Positions 35,149 through 44,050 of a DNA stretch of 64,000 nt are shown here, in pieces; the stretch's first letter is position 1; each line of letters begins with the position of its first letter. Source of the stretch: DATGSL01 sp964645585. GTDB lineage: Bacteria > Verrucomicrobiota > Verrucomicrobiia > Opitutales > T3Sed10-336. The position numbers were made by a program, and so were the translations under genes. The stretch spans positions 62,001 through 126,000 of the forward strand of contig CAZYAN010000002.1 of the NCBI GenBank assembly GCA_964645585.1. The letters run 5' to 3'. The notes below the pieces were generated by a model. That model was not told the origin of the DNA, did no database searches, and was given only the letters and a program-made list of their open reading frames with translations.

Positions 35149-36732
35149 TTACCCGGAATGCTCCGAATTCCCGCCCGGCAGGCGGCCGTAGAGATCGGCG
35201 AGTTCCAGGAGATAATCCGTGCTTTGCCCGCGAAGTTCCTCGAGCTGCCTCGGGGTGTAACGCCACTGCCAGTTGTTTTCCTGCGTTCCCGGTGTATTGA
35301 AGCGCGCTGAGCTTCCCAGGCTCATCAGATCCTGCAAAGTCACGATTGCCAGTCGTGCGACAGAACGGTAAGCGGTTCGGACAAAGTCCCAGGAAATTTC
35401 GGCACCGCTGACGCGCAGGTAGCGCCGCGCATGGTCGCGAGTCGCTTCATCGGCAGATTCGTACCAGCCGAGCGTTGTATCATTGTCGTGGGTACCTGCG
35501 TAAATGACCGTGTTGCGCTTCAAATTGTGGGGCAGGTAAATGTTGTCCGACGGCCCGCCAAAGGCGAATTGAAGGACTGCCATGCCGGGCAGACCGGTCG
35601 CATCCAGGAGTTCGAAAACCTCCGGTGTCAGCGTTCCAAGATCCTCCGCGATGATTTTGGCGTCGGGGAATTCTTTGCGGATCGCGGAAAAGAAATCGAG
35701 CCCCGGCCCCTTGACCCAAACGCCTTCCTTGGCCGTCGGTGCGCCGAACGGGATCGACCAATACGCTTCAAAGCCGCGAAAGTGATCGATCCGGACAACA
35801 TCGTACAGCTCAAAATTGACCCGCAGACGCTTTTTCCACCAGGCGTAATCGGTATTCTTTAAAAACTCCCAGTTAAAGAGCGGGTTTCCCCAATACTGCC
35901 CATCTTCGGAAAAATAATCCGGGGGAACGCCGGCAACCGCCACAGGATGGGCGCCTGACTTGTCGAGCTGGAAGACCTCCGGTTCCGACCAGACGTCGGC
36001 GCTGTCCGCGGAGACAAAAATGGGAATATCGCCGATGATGGAAATCCCGAGGCTGGCCGCGTGGGCACGCAGTTTTTTCCATTGGCCGAAGAAGAGATAC
36101 TGATAGAAGCGACGGGCCTCCGCCTCGCGTTCCCAATCCTGGTCGATGGAGCTCAGTTTTTCCTTCTGAAAACGCTTCCAGCTCCGGTATTCCTCCGGCC
36201 ACTCATACCAGGGAGCGCCGTCGAATTTTTGCTTCAGGGCTTGGTACCAGGAAAACGGCTCGAGCCAAGCGGCGTGTTTCTCCTTAAATTCCGTGAAACT
36301 GCCGTAGAGCCCGTTGACCGAGTTCCGTGCGGTAAATCCGTCGAAAGCCTGACGAAGAATGGGCCACTTTAATTTGTAAAGGGCGCCATAATCGACGCGA
36401 TCATCCGGCAGGAACAGGAGCGGGCCGAGATTCTCCGGCTGCAGGATCCGCGCGTCGCACAAGGCCATCAGGTCAATGAAGTACGGGTTGCCGGCAAATG
36501 CGGAGAAACATTGGTAGGGCGAGTTTCCGTAGCCGGTCGGTCCAAGCGGACAGACTTGCCAATACTGAAAACCTGCTTCCTTGAGGAAATCGAGAAAATG
36601 CCTCGCATCGGCGCCGAAAGTTCCGATCCCGAATTCACCGGGAAAACAGGTCGGGTGCAAAAGCACGCCAGCTGCACGATGGTCAAGCCACGGAAGGGCG
36701 CTGGCGGAGGAATCCAATGGGTTGGCGGCCAT
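35149..36732 (-). CDS. malQ: 4-alpha-glucanotransferase (amylomaltase, GH77)
   Basis: 527 residues, a typical length for the short bacterial/plant-plastid DPE1-type GH77 enzyme. It transfers alpha-1,4-glucan segments in maltodextrin/glycogen metabolism. Signatures are 'AGVLLHPTCFPGEFGIGTFG', 'WQVCPLGPTGYGNSPYQCFSAFAGNP', the nucleophile Asp in 'VVRIDHFRGFEAYW', acid/base Glu in 'IIAEDLGTLTPEV', and 'YAGTHDNDTTLGW'. No other glycogen gene is adjacent. Confidence 0.97.
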   Translation of the reverse strand: MAANPLDSSASALPWLDHRAAGVLLHPTCFPGEFGIGTFGADARHFLDFLKEAGFQYWQVCPLGPTGYGNSPYQCFSAFAGNPYFIDLMALCDARILQPENLGPLLFLPDDRVDYGALYKLKWPILRQAFDGFTARNSVNGLYGSFTEFKEKHAAWLEPFSWYQALKQKFDGAPWYEWPEEYRSWKRFQKEKLSSIDQDWEREAEARRFYQYLFFGQWKKLRAHAASLGISIIGDIPIFVSADSADVWSEPEVFQLDKSGAHPVAVAGVPPDYFSEDGQYWGNPLFNWEFLKNTDYAWWKKRLRVNFELYDVVRIDHFRGFEAYWSIPFGAPTAKEGVWVKGPGLDFFSAIRKEFPDAKIIAEDLGTLTPEVFELLDATGLPGMAVLQFAFGGPSDNIYLPHNLKRNTVIYAGTHDNDTTLGWYESADEATRDHARRYLRVSGAEISWDFVRTAYRSVARLAIVTLQDLMSLGSSARFNTPGTQENNWQWRYTPRQLEELRGQSTDYLLELADLYGRLPGGNSEHSG

Positions 36733-36860
36733 GAGACGGTGTCAGGGAATACGAAAAGAAATAGCTGGGAAAAGAAGTCGAACGAAGAGTTCCAAACAGA
36801 ACCTCCACCAATTAGACATAATATTTCTTGTGCGAAAGATTGCGGGTTGGGTCTCCTTGG

Positions 36861-38123
36861 CTAGCGCGCCGGCCCCCAGCGACTGGTAAATGGATAATAG
36901 ATAAAAAGTGACCGGCCGACCACGGCGTCCGCGGGAACGAAACCCCAGGAGCGGCTGTCGAGACTGTTCGACGAGTTGTCACCCATGGCAAAAAAGCGGT
37001 CCTCCGGAACTTCGACAGTCCTTCCCGGCGCGAGCAAACCTCCGGCCACATATCCTGTGTAAAGTCCGTCGCGCGACTGAATTTTCTCAAAGACCGGCTG
37101 CCCGTCGATCCGCTCGCCATTTCTGAGCAGAACCGGCGGATTCTTAATTTCCAGCACGTCGCCCTCAACACCGACGAGCCGCTTGATATAATATTTATCC
37201 GGTTCACGGCTCAGCTCCGGGATCGATCCGGTTCGGAAGACAAATCCATCGCCGACCTTTGGGCGGACAAAATGATACGAAAACCGGTCAACGAACAATT
37301 GATCACCGGTCAGAAGATCAAACTCCAGCGCGGGTTCTCCGGCTTCCACCTGGATTCCCGTTCCGATTCGCATGATTTCCCCCGGCCGCGGCCGATGATT
37401 CATCAAAGCCTCGCTGATGGCGGCTTCGAGTGACGGCGCGTCCGGGAAAAATGCTTCGTGAAAAACCGGCTCCATTTGGAAATCCGCCGGCACATCCACA
37501 GCGACCGGCGTGTCGCCAACGTAAAAAGAATAGCGGTACAGCGGTGTCGGCACGATCAGCCATTTCTTTCCCGTGACCGGTTCCCGCGGTAAACGCGCGC
37601 TGACCGGCATCTGCCGCGGAATGTGAATCGCAAGCTGCACTTCGCCGCTCACGGGCGCGTCGACAGTATAGCGTTTCGCGCCAAACGCCAACCGCCGGAA
37701 CAGCGACCCGATCGCGCCTGGCGGTTCGTCGCCTTCGGAATACACTTCGGCGGTCATCCCGTAATAACTCGGCCACATCGAGTTTGTCGGGATCTTGAAC
37801 GGTTGCACAAAATACGTGCGAACCCCGATCGCAAGAATCGCCGCGACGAGCAGTACTTCAACGTTCTCCGTCCAGCCCGAACGCCGGTAATACGGCCCGC
37901 CGTGCTTGCGCAAAACATCCTCCAGCCGCTCGACCCCGAGTTTCAGTTTCGACGCGTCTTCGTTCCGCCTGAGCGATTCCTGCAACTGATTTCGCGCGCC
38001 GACAAGATCCTGGAGTTCTGAATCCTTCAGGAGGTCGTGCCGATAGTGATAAACTTTGTCGGCGAGCCGCAGCCAGTTCGCGGCATTGCGACGCATCTTC
38101 TTTTGCTCGGATCGCAGAAACAT
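36861..38123 (-). CDS. lepB: Signal peptidase I with long cytoplasmic N-terminus and large insert
   Basis: 420 residues (E. coli LepB has 324). Residues 1-80 form a charged helical, probably coiled-coil, cytoplasmic extension; one membrane helix follows (about 87-106). Catalytic Ser115 is in 'IPTNSMWPSY' and Lys314 in 'YYIKRLVGVEGD'; the final box is 'FFAMGDNSSNSLDSR'. About 199 residues separate Ser and Lys, against roughly 55 in the E. coli enzyme, so a domain of about 140 residues has been inserted between boxes B and D. Enzyme identity is secure; the role of the insert is unknown. Confidence 0.93.
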   Translation of the reverse strand: MFLRSEQKKMRRNAANWLRLADKVYHYRHDLLKDSELQDLVGARNQLQESLRRNEDASKLKLGVERLEDVLRKHGGPYYRRSGWTENVEVLLVAAILAIGVRTYFVQPFKIPTNSMWPSYYGMTAEVYSEGDEPPGAIGSLFRRLAFGAKRYTVDAPVSGEVQLAIHIPRQMPVSARLPREPVTGKKWLIVPTPLYRYSFYVGDTPVAVDVPADFQMEPVFHEAFFPDAPSLEAAISEALMNHRPRPGEIMRIGTGIQVEAGEPALEFDLLTGDQLFVDRFSYHFVRPKVGDGFVFRTGSIPELSREPDKYYIKRLVGVEGDVLEIKNPPVLLRNGERIDGQPVFEKIQSRDGLYTGYVAGGLLAPGRTVEVPEDRFFAMGDNSSNSLDSRSWGFVPADAVVGRSLFIYYPFTSRWGPAR

Positions 38124-38172
38124 GTTATTTATTCTTGGTTAATTGCTATTTATCATTGGTCATTTGTCATGT
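38124..38172. repeat. AT-rich heptamer repeat (RTYATTK-like), seven units
   Basis: Seven consecutive 7-mers directly upstream of the lepB start codon: GTTATTT, ATTCTTG, GTTAATT, GCTATTT, ATCATTG, GTCATTT and GTCATGT. Degenerate but in register. Confidence 0.65.
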
Positions 38173-38217
38173 TTCAGAGGAGCAAACGACAAAAATGCCC
38201 GAAGCAGAACTCGAAAT

Positions 38218-38252
38218 GATAAGTAATAAATGAAAGTTGATAATTAACAATG
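38218..38252. repeat. AT-rich heptamer repeat, opposite orientation, five units
   Basis: GATAAGT, AATAAAT, GAAAGTT, GATAATT and AACAATG, ending 1 bp before the lepA stop codon. Read on the other strand it resembles the array at 38124-38172, so the two arrays form an inverted pair around a 45-bp GC-richer core. Confidence 0.6.
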
Positions 38253-38253
38253 T

Positions 38254-40050
38254 TTACCGGCTTCGCAGCACCTTGACAAATGCATCTTGGGGAATCGAAA
38301 CCCGCCCAACCTGCTTCATCCGCTTTTTTCCCTCTTTTTGCTTTTCGAGCAGCTTCCGCTTTCGCGTAATATCACCGCCATAGCATTTTGCCGTCACGTC
38401 TTTTCGCAGCGCGCTGATCGTTTCGCGGGCGACGACTTTTCCGCCGACAGCCGCCTGGATCGGGATCTTGAAGAGCTGCTGCGGAATCAATTCAGCCAAT
38501 TTTGAGCAGAGCGCCCTTCCCCGTCGTTCCGCTTTTGTTCGGTGGACGATACAGGAAAAGGCATCGACCGGTTCACCATTGACCAAAATGTCGAGCTTCA
38601 CCAAGTCAGCCGGCTGGTAGTCGGCGATTTCATAATCCATCGATCCGTAGCCGTGCGTGATGCTCTTCAGCCGGTCGTAAAATTCGACCAGAATTTCGTT
38701 AAGCGGAAGCCGGCACGTCAGCATCAGGCGTGTCTCATCAAGCGTCTCCGTATGATCGCACGTGCCGCGGTTGTCCATGACGAGCGCCAAAATATCGCCG
38801 ACTGAATCGCTCGGGACGTGAATGGTCGCGCGAATCGTCGGTTCCTCGATTTCTTCGATGGAAGATGGGTCCGGCATATGAACAGGATTGTCCACCTCAA
38901 CGACGTCACCGTCCGCGAGTCGAACTTTGTACACAACACTTGGATACGTCAGGATGATGTCGACGCCGTATTCCCGGCGAATTCGTTCCTGAACGATTTC
39001 CATGTGAAGCAATCCAAGAAACCCGCAACGGAAACCGAAGCCGAGCGCCGCGGAATTTTCGGACGAATAAACCAGGGCCGCGTCATTCAAGCGAAGCCGT
39101 CCCAAACTCGCTTTCAGCTTCTCAAAGTCCGACGTATCCATCGGATAAATACCGCTGAAGACCATCGGGCGCACCTCTTTGTAGCCCGGAAGCATCTCGC
39201 TCGCCGGATGATCCGCGCCGGTCAGCGTATCGCCGGTTTTCACCTCGGCGACCGCTTTGATATTGGTGACGACATAGCCGACATTCCCGGCAGTCAGCAC
39301 ATCCGTCTCCGCCATCCCCGGCGTGAAGATGCCGACCTCTTTGGTTTCAATCCGGAGTTTATCGCTCATCAAGAGCATCGGTTCGCCCGCGCGTAAACTG
39401 CCGGAGAAAACGCGCACGTAGCAGATCACGCCCTTGTAAGCATCGTAGGTGCTGTCGAAGATCAGCGCGCGCGTCGCCGGATAATCGGCCCAGCGCGGCG
39501 GCGGCAAGCGGTGGGCCACAGCTTCAAGGATATCGTCGATGCCGATCCCCGATTTGCCGCTGGCAAGAATCGCTTCCTCGGCCGGAATCGCCAAGATATC
39601 CTCCAGCTGCTGCGTCACCATTTCAAGATTCGCGCTCGGAAGATCGATCTTGTTGATAACCGGAATCACCTTCAGTCCTTGAGAGAACGCCAGTTGCGCA
39701 TTCGCTACTGTCTGGGCTTCGACGCCCTGCGACGCGTCGATCAGCAGCAGCGCGCCCTCACAGGCGGCCAGGCTGCGGGAAACTTCATAGGAGAAGTCGA
39801 CGTGGCCGGGAGTATCGATCAGGTTGAAAAGATACTGTTTCCCATCCTTGGCTGAATAGACCATGGAGACCGGGTGGGACTTGATCGTGATCCCCCTCTC
39901 CCGCTCGAGATCCATCGAGTCGAGAAGCTGGTCTTTCATCAGACGCTCCGTCACAGTCTCTGTCTTTTCGAGCAGGCGGTCGGAAAGCGTCGTCTTCCCG
40001 TGATCGACGTGGGCGATAATACAAAAATTTCTGGTATGGTTCAGGTCCAT
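38254..40050 (-). CDS. lepA: Elongation factor 4 (LepA, ribosome back-translocase GTPase)
   Basis: 598 residues from the ATG at 40050, the usual LepA length; an upstream extension to 40329 has no support. G1 'AHVDHGKTTL', G2 'RGITIKSHPVSM', G3 'DTPGHVDF' and G4 'NKIDLPSA' are present, as are the LepA-specific C-terminal domain 'YGSMDYEIADYQPADLVKLDILVNGEPVDAF' and tail 'DVTAKCYGGDITRKRKLLEKQKEGKKRM'. It acts on stalled ribosomes. lepA-lepB order on one strand is also the E. coli arrangement. Confidence 0.98.
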   Translation of the reverse strand: MDLNHTRNFCIIAHVDHGKTTLSDRLLEKTETVTERLMKDQLLDSMDLERERGITIKSHPVSMVYSAKDGKQYLFNLIDTPGHVDFSYEVSRSLAACEGALLLIDASQGVEAQTVANAQLAFSQGLKVIPVINKIDLPSANLEMVTQQLEDILAIPAEEAILASGKSGIGIDDILEAVAHRLPPPRWADYPATRALIFDSTYDAYKGVICYVRVFSGSLRAGEPMLLMSDKLRIETKEVGIFTPGMAETDVLTAGNVGYVVTNIKAVAEVKTGDTLTGADHPASEMLPGYKEVRPMVFSGIYPMDTSDFEKLKASLGRLRLNDAALVYSSENSAALGFGFRCGFLGLLHMEIVQERIRREYGVDIILTYPSVVYKVRLADGDVVEVDNPVHMPDPSSIEEIEEPTIRATIHVPSDSVGDILALVMDNRGTCDHTETLDETRLMLTCRLPLNEILVEFYDRLKSITHGYGSMDYEIADYQPADLVKLDILVNGEPVDAFSCIVHRTKAERRGRALCSKLAELIPQQLFKIPIQAAVGGKVVARETISALRKDVTAKCYGGDITRKRKLLEKQKEGKKRMKQVGRVSIPQDAFVKVLRSR

Positions 40051-40160
40051 GTCAGTCGAAGCGGTCGCGGCGCCGCGCAAACCGGCGGGCCGGCGCGCCG
40101 AAACAGGATCGTTCCGGAATTCAAGGCCCGCAACCGCGAGCGCTGAATCTCTGACGATAC

Positions 40161-41108
40161 TCAATTCGAGGAAAGCGCAATCTTTTCGAAATCTTCGGCT
40201 TCGGCGACGCTTACCGTTTGGATCGCTGGATCGATGCGACGGGCAAGCCCGCTCAAAACAGCACCGGGCCCGCACTCGATAAACAGGTCGATCCCGGTCG
40301 CGGCCGCGCTGCGCTGGCAATCCTCCCAAAGAACCGACGAGACAACCTGGCGGACAAGCGCCTCGCGAATGGCGGCTGGATCGCTCACCTCCTTGCCTGT
40401 TGTATTCGTGTACACGGTCAGCCGCGGCGGATCGATCGGGATGTCGCGAAGAAACTCCGCGAACGCTTCGCGGGCCGGCTCCATCAGGCGGCTGTGGTAG
40501 GCGCCGGCAACGTTCAGAGGAATGACGCGCTTAAACCCGCGCGCTTTGGCGGCCGCAACGGCTTCCGCGACACGCGCCTTGTCACCGGAAATGACGATTT
40601 GGCCCGGACAGTTCAAATTCGCCATTTCAATATCGTGATCGCGGCAAAGCTCCGCCACCTCGTCGCGCCCGGCGCCGATCACGCTCGCCATTCCGCCGTC
40701 GCTCGCCTCACAGGCCGCCTGCATCAAGCGTCCGCGTTCCGCAACGACCCGCAGTCCGGTCTCAAACGAAAATGCGCCGGCGGCGGTCAAGGCCGTCACT
40801 TCGCCAAGGCTCAGTCCGAGCGCCGCCTTGGCCCTCGCAAGGACGCCTCTTTCTTCGAGCACCGTCGCCACGGCCACGCCGTGAACGAACAGCGCCGGCT
40901 GGCAAACGCGGGTTTGCGTCAATTCTTCGTCGGGACCTTCAAACGAGATTCGTTTGAGATCCCATCCGAGAATTTCAGCGGCTTGGTCGTAGAGCACCGC
41001 GACGGCGGGAAAATTCTCGCAGAGGCTTTTGCCCATGCCGACTTTCTGGGCGCCTTGACCCGAGAAAAGCAGTCCGACGGACGCGATATTTTTCGAGGAA
41101 CTCATCAA
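40161..41108 (-). CDS. fabD: Malonyl-CoA:ACP transacylase
   Basis: 315 residues. Loads malonyl onto acyl carrier protein for fatty acid synthesis. 'LFSGQGAQKVGMGKSL', the nucleophile Ser in 'GLSLGEVTAL', the catalytic His in 'VAGAYHSRLMEPA' and 'FIECGPGAVLSGL' are clear. The residue before the nucleophile is Leu where most FabDs have His (G-H-S-x-G), a variation that leaves the Ser and downstream His intact. It overlaps the pilT stop by ATGA, an unusual operon partner. Confidence 0.96.
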   Translation of the reverse strand: MMSSSKNIASVGLLFSGQGAQKVGMGKSLCENFPAVAVLYDQAAEILGWDLKRISFEGPDEELTQTRVCQPALFVHGVAVATVLEERGVLARAKAALGLSLGEVTALTAAGAFSFETGLRVVAERGRLMQAACEASDGGMASVIGAGRDEVAELCRDHDIEMANLNCPGQIVISGDKARVAEAVAAAKARGFKRVIPLNVAGAYHSRLMEPAREAFAEFLRDIPIDPPRLTVYTNTTGKEVSDPAAIREALVRQVVSSVLWEDCQRSAAATGIDLFIECGPGAVLSGLARRIDPAIQTVSVAEAEDFEKIALSSN

Positions 41109-42202
41109 CCGATAATTCCGCCTTCGCTGAGGAAGATTCCTTTCAGGTTCATCTCGAGCGCCTTCGGGTTCGACGAAGTCGCAAGCGCGTCGGCCTTGCT
41201 GATTTTGCCCGCTTGAAGCAGACGGAAAAGGTCGCGGTTAAAGGATTGGCTGCCGGACTCGCCGCCAGCTTCCAGGATCGAGGGAATCTTCGCGAACTGC
41301 CCTTCGTGGATGACGTTTCGCGCGACGGAATCGGTCACCAGCACCTCAAGCGCTGGCAAGCGGCCGCCGCCTTCCATGGCGCGCACAAGGCGCTGAGCGA
41401 TAACCGCGCGAATCGACTCGGAAATCTGGCGGCGCATCTGCGCCTGCTGTTCCGGCGGGAAAAATTCAAAAAGGCGCATGACTGCCTGGTGAACATTGAC
41501 CGCGTGGAGCGTGGAGAAAACCAAGTGGCCGGTCTCCGCGGCGGACAGCGCGGTCTCAAAGGTGACCCGGTCGCGCATTTCCCCGACGAAAATGATGTCT
41601 GGGTCCTGACGAAGCGCGGCGCGCAAGCCGAGCGAATAGCTCGACGTGTCGATGCCGATTTCGCGCTGGTTGAAGACGGACTTCTCATCGGTAAAATTAA
41701 ACTCGATCGGATCCTCGAGCGTCACGATGTGCGCGTCCCGGTTGTGGTTCACCCAATTCAGCATCGCGGCAAGCGTGGAGCTTTTTCCGGCGCCGGTTGC
41801 ACCGCACATCAGAACAATACCGTCGTGAAACCTGCAGAGCCGCTCGAGGAGCTGGCCGTCGAGATTCAGGTCGCTGAACGTCGGAATCTTGCTCTGCACG
41901 TGGCGGAAAGCGATACTCCCGACACCTCGCTGACGGAAAGCATTGACGCGAAACCTGCCGAGCCCGCCAGGCGAATAGGCGAAGTCGACCTGTCCTTCCT
42001 CTTCCCAAATCCGCAAAAAACGTTCCGGAAGCACGGTATCGATAAACGACTTTACCGATTCGTGGGAAATCGGGTCCATCTCCACTTCCTGGAGCGATCC
42101 GCTGATACGGAGCAGAGCGGGTTTGCCGGATTTGATGTGAATGTCGCTGGCGCCGTTTTCTACCGCCAGTTTAAGGAGTTCGTTGACGATTTGCTGACTC
42201 AT
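41105..42202 (-). CDS. pilT: Type IV pilus retraction ATPase PilT-like
   Basis: 365 residues from the ATG at 42202; the 38-residue upstream extension is rejected. GspE/PilT features: 'GASDIHIKSGKPALLRI', Walker A 'GATGAGKSSTLAAML', Asp box 'VTLEDPIEFNF', Walker B 'LRAALRQDPDIIFVGEMRD', His box 'AAETGHLVFSTLHA' and the PilT C-terminal region. It powers pilus retraction. No pilus structural gene is near; the prepilin-like protein at 56 kb is the closest relative in the window. Confidence 0.94.
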   Translation of the reverse strand: MSQQIVNELLKLAVENGASDIHIKSGKPALLRISGSLQEVEMDPISHESVKSFIDTVLPERFLRIWEEEGQVDFAYSPGGLGRFRVNAFRQRGVGSIAFRHVQSKIPTFSDLNLDGQLLERLCRFHDGIVLMCGATGAGKSSTLAAMLNWVNHNRDAHIVTLEDPIEFNFTDEKSVFNQREIGIDTSSYSLGLRAALRQDPDIIFVGEMRDRVTFETALSAAETGHLVFSTLHAVNVHQAVMRLFEFFPPEQQAQMRRQISESIRAVIAQRLVRAMEGGGRLPALEVLVTDSVARNVIHEGQFAKIPSILEAGGESGSQSFNRDLFRLLQAGKISKADALATSSNPKALEMNLKGIFLSEGGIIG

Positions 42203-42285
42203 TCGTACGCGTAAAAATCTTCGTCGGTTCGTAAAACTGTTGTCATCCGAAAGGATTAGGTTCTGGTTTTCGCTGCACGCAACGC

Positions 42286-42311
42286 AATCCTTAACCCAAA
42301 AGGCAAGGATT
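42286..42311 (+). promoter_or_regulatory. Inverted repeat in the dapA leader
   Basis: AATCCTT (42286-42292) pairs perfectly with AAGGATT (42305-42311) across a 12-base loop, ending 15 bp before the dapA ATG. A third copy, AAGGATTA, lies at 42251-42258. It could be an operator or an RNA hairpin controlling initiation. Confidence 0.35.
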
Positions 42312-42326
42312 AACAATTTTTACAAA

Positions 42327-43226
42327 ATGAACACAACTCAATTCACTGGCGTCTACACCGCGCTGGTCACGCCGTTCCGCGATGGAGCCGTGGCATTTGA
42401 TGAACTGGCGCGGCTCGTAAATTCGCAAATTGAAGACGGGATCGACGGCCTGGTCGCCGTCGGCACCACCGGAGAAAGTCCGACGCTCGACATGGACGAG
42501 CACCTAGACACGATCCGCTGCGTCGTCGAGGCGGCGAAGGGCCGAGTCCCTGTGCTCGCGGGGAGCGGCGCGAATTCGACCCGCGAGGGATTGAAACTGA
42601 CAAAAGGCGCGCACGAGGCCGGCGCCGACGGGATGCTGGTCGTGGCGCCCTATTACAACAAGCCGACCCAGGAAGGTATGTTCGGCTATTTTTCCCAGCT
42701 GGCTGAAGCGACCGACCGTCCAATCGTCCTGTACTCGATTCCGGGACGCTGCGGTGTGGAGATCGGTGTGCGCACAATTGCCCGCCTCCGGGAGCGTTAC
42801 GACCACGTCAACCACCTCAAAGAAGCCGGAGGTTCTTGCGACCGTGTCGACCAGGTGCGCGGAGCTGTCGGAGACTCGGTAACGATCCTCAGCGGCGACG
42901 ACAGCCTCACCCTTCCCTTTATCGCTCTCGGCGCCCGCGGTGTGATCAGCGTCGCTTCCAACGTCGCCCCGCGCGAGGTCAAAGCGATGACGCGGGCGGC
43001 TCTCGACGGTGATTTTGGCGCCGCGCTGGAGCAGCATGCCCGCCTTTATCCGCTCTTCAAAAACCTTTTCATCGAGGCCAATCCGGTTCCGGCAAAATTT
43101 GCTCTCAGCCTCGCCGGCACGATCAGCTCCGATGAGGTCCGCTCCCCGCTTTGCGGCCTCGAGGAGAGCAGCAAAGAGATCGTTCGCGCCACGCTGCAAA
43201 AGCTGGGATTGCCGACCGGGGCCTGA
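42327..43226 (+). CDS. dapA: 4-hydroxy-tetrahydrodipicolinate synthase
   Basis: 299 residues from the ATG at 42327. Condenses pyruvate with aspartate semialdehyde, entering the lysine/meso-diaminopimelate pathway. Family motifs are 'VYTALVTPF', 'VAVGTTGESPTLD', 'YYNKPTQEGMFGYF', the Tyr in 'VLYSIPGRCGVEIG' and the Schiff-base Lys in 'HLKEAGGSCDRV'. It is divergent from pilT and starts a dapA-dapB-ruvA series. No Shine-Dalgarno is visible; the leader holds a hairpin. Confidence 0.97.
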   Translation: MNTTQFTGVYTALVTPFRDGAVAFDELARLVNSQIEDGIDGLVAVGTTGESPTLDMDEHLDTIRCVVEAAKGRVPVLAGSGANSTREGLKLTKGAHEAGADGMLVVAPYYNKPTQEGMFGYFSQLAEATDRPIVLYSIPGRCGVEIGVRTIARLRERYDHVNHLKEAGGSCDRVDQVRGAVGDSVTILSGDDSLTLPFIALGARGVISVASNVAPREVKAMTRAALDGDFGAALEQHARLYPLFKNLFIEANPVPAKFALSLAGTISSDEVRSPLCGLEESSKEIVRATLQKLGLPTGA

Positions 43227-43298
43227 TCGTTGTACAAGGTTTCTTGCAATTGAGAACGTCCGCGCACACGCGCAATCAATGAGAGGAGTTCGAGAAAC

Positions 43299-44036
43299 AT
43301 GCCGCTGAAAATACTGCTTAACGGCGCTCACGGCCGGATGGGAAAAGCCGTCCAGGAAGCCGCCGCGGAAAGCGATTGCGAAATTGTCGCAGCGATCGAT
43401 ACCGGGGATGACGCGAGTAAGTTCATCAACAAATGCCAGGTCGCCATCGACTTCAGCGCCCCGGAAGGCACCATCGGCCTGGCCCGGCTGGCCGCCGCCA
43501 ACGGAGCTGCCTTGGTGATCGGCACGACCGGCCACACCGACAAGCAAAAGGCGGCGATCAACGAGGTCGTTTGGAATGTGCCGACAGTTTGGACGGGAAA
43601 TTTCTCGGTCGGCGTCAATCTGCTCTTCTACCTGACCCGAAAAGCCGCGGAGGCTCTCGGGTCCGATTACAACGCGGAGATCATTGAAATGCACCATCGC
43701 ATGAAGAAAGATGCTCCGAGTGGAACGGCCGACCAGCTCCTGGAGGTTTTGCGCGAGGCGCGGGGTCTCAAGCGGCGCAGAGGGATTCGTCACGGCCGGC
43801 GCGGGATGGTTGGCGAACGGCCCGAAAACGAAATTGGCGTGCATGCGGTGCGCGGCGGCGATGTCGTCGGCGAACACACGGTTATTTTCGCCGGTCCCGG
43901 GGAGCGCGTGGAACTCGCGCACAAGGCCGGCGATCGCGTGATCTTTGCCCAAGGGGCCTTGCGCGCGGCCCAATGGGTCGTCGATCAACGGCCGGGAGTG
44001 TACGACATGCAGGACGTGCTCGGTCTGCGCGACTGA
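43299..44036 (+). CDS. dapB: 4-hydroxy-tetrahydrodipicolinate reductase
   Basis: 245 residues. Reduces the DapA product with NAD(P)H. 'LLNGAHGRMGKAV' (nucleotide binding; the family usually has G-A-x-G-R-M-G), 'VIGTTGHTD', 'TGNFSVGVNLLF', the catalytic 'EIIEMHHRMKKDAPSGTA' and 'GVHAVRGGDVVGEHTV' are all present. It lies 72 bp after dapA and 14 bp before ruvA, so lysine/DAP genes and a recombination gene share a transcript. Confidence 0.97.
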   Translation: MPLKILLNGAHGRMGKAVQEAAAESDCEIVAAIDTGDDASKFINKCQVAIDFSAPEGTIGLARLAAANGAALVIGTTGHTDKQKAAINEVVWNVPTVWTGNFSVGVNLLFYLTRKAAEALGSDYNAEIIEMHHRMKKDAPSGTADQLLEVLREARGLKRRRGIRHGRRGMVGERPENEIGVHAVRGGDVVGEHTVIFAGPGERVELAHKAGDRVIFAQGALRAAQWVVDQRPGVYDMQDVLGLRD

Positions 44037-44050
44037 GGACCGGACCGACG

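Noticed and set aside
38124..38252. Repeat arrays considered as CRISPR
   Set aside because: Units are 7 bp, degenerate and without unique spacers; no cas genes in the window.
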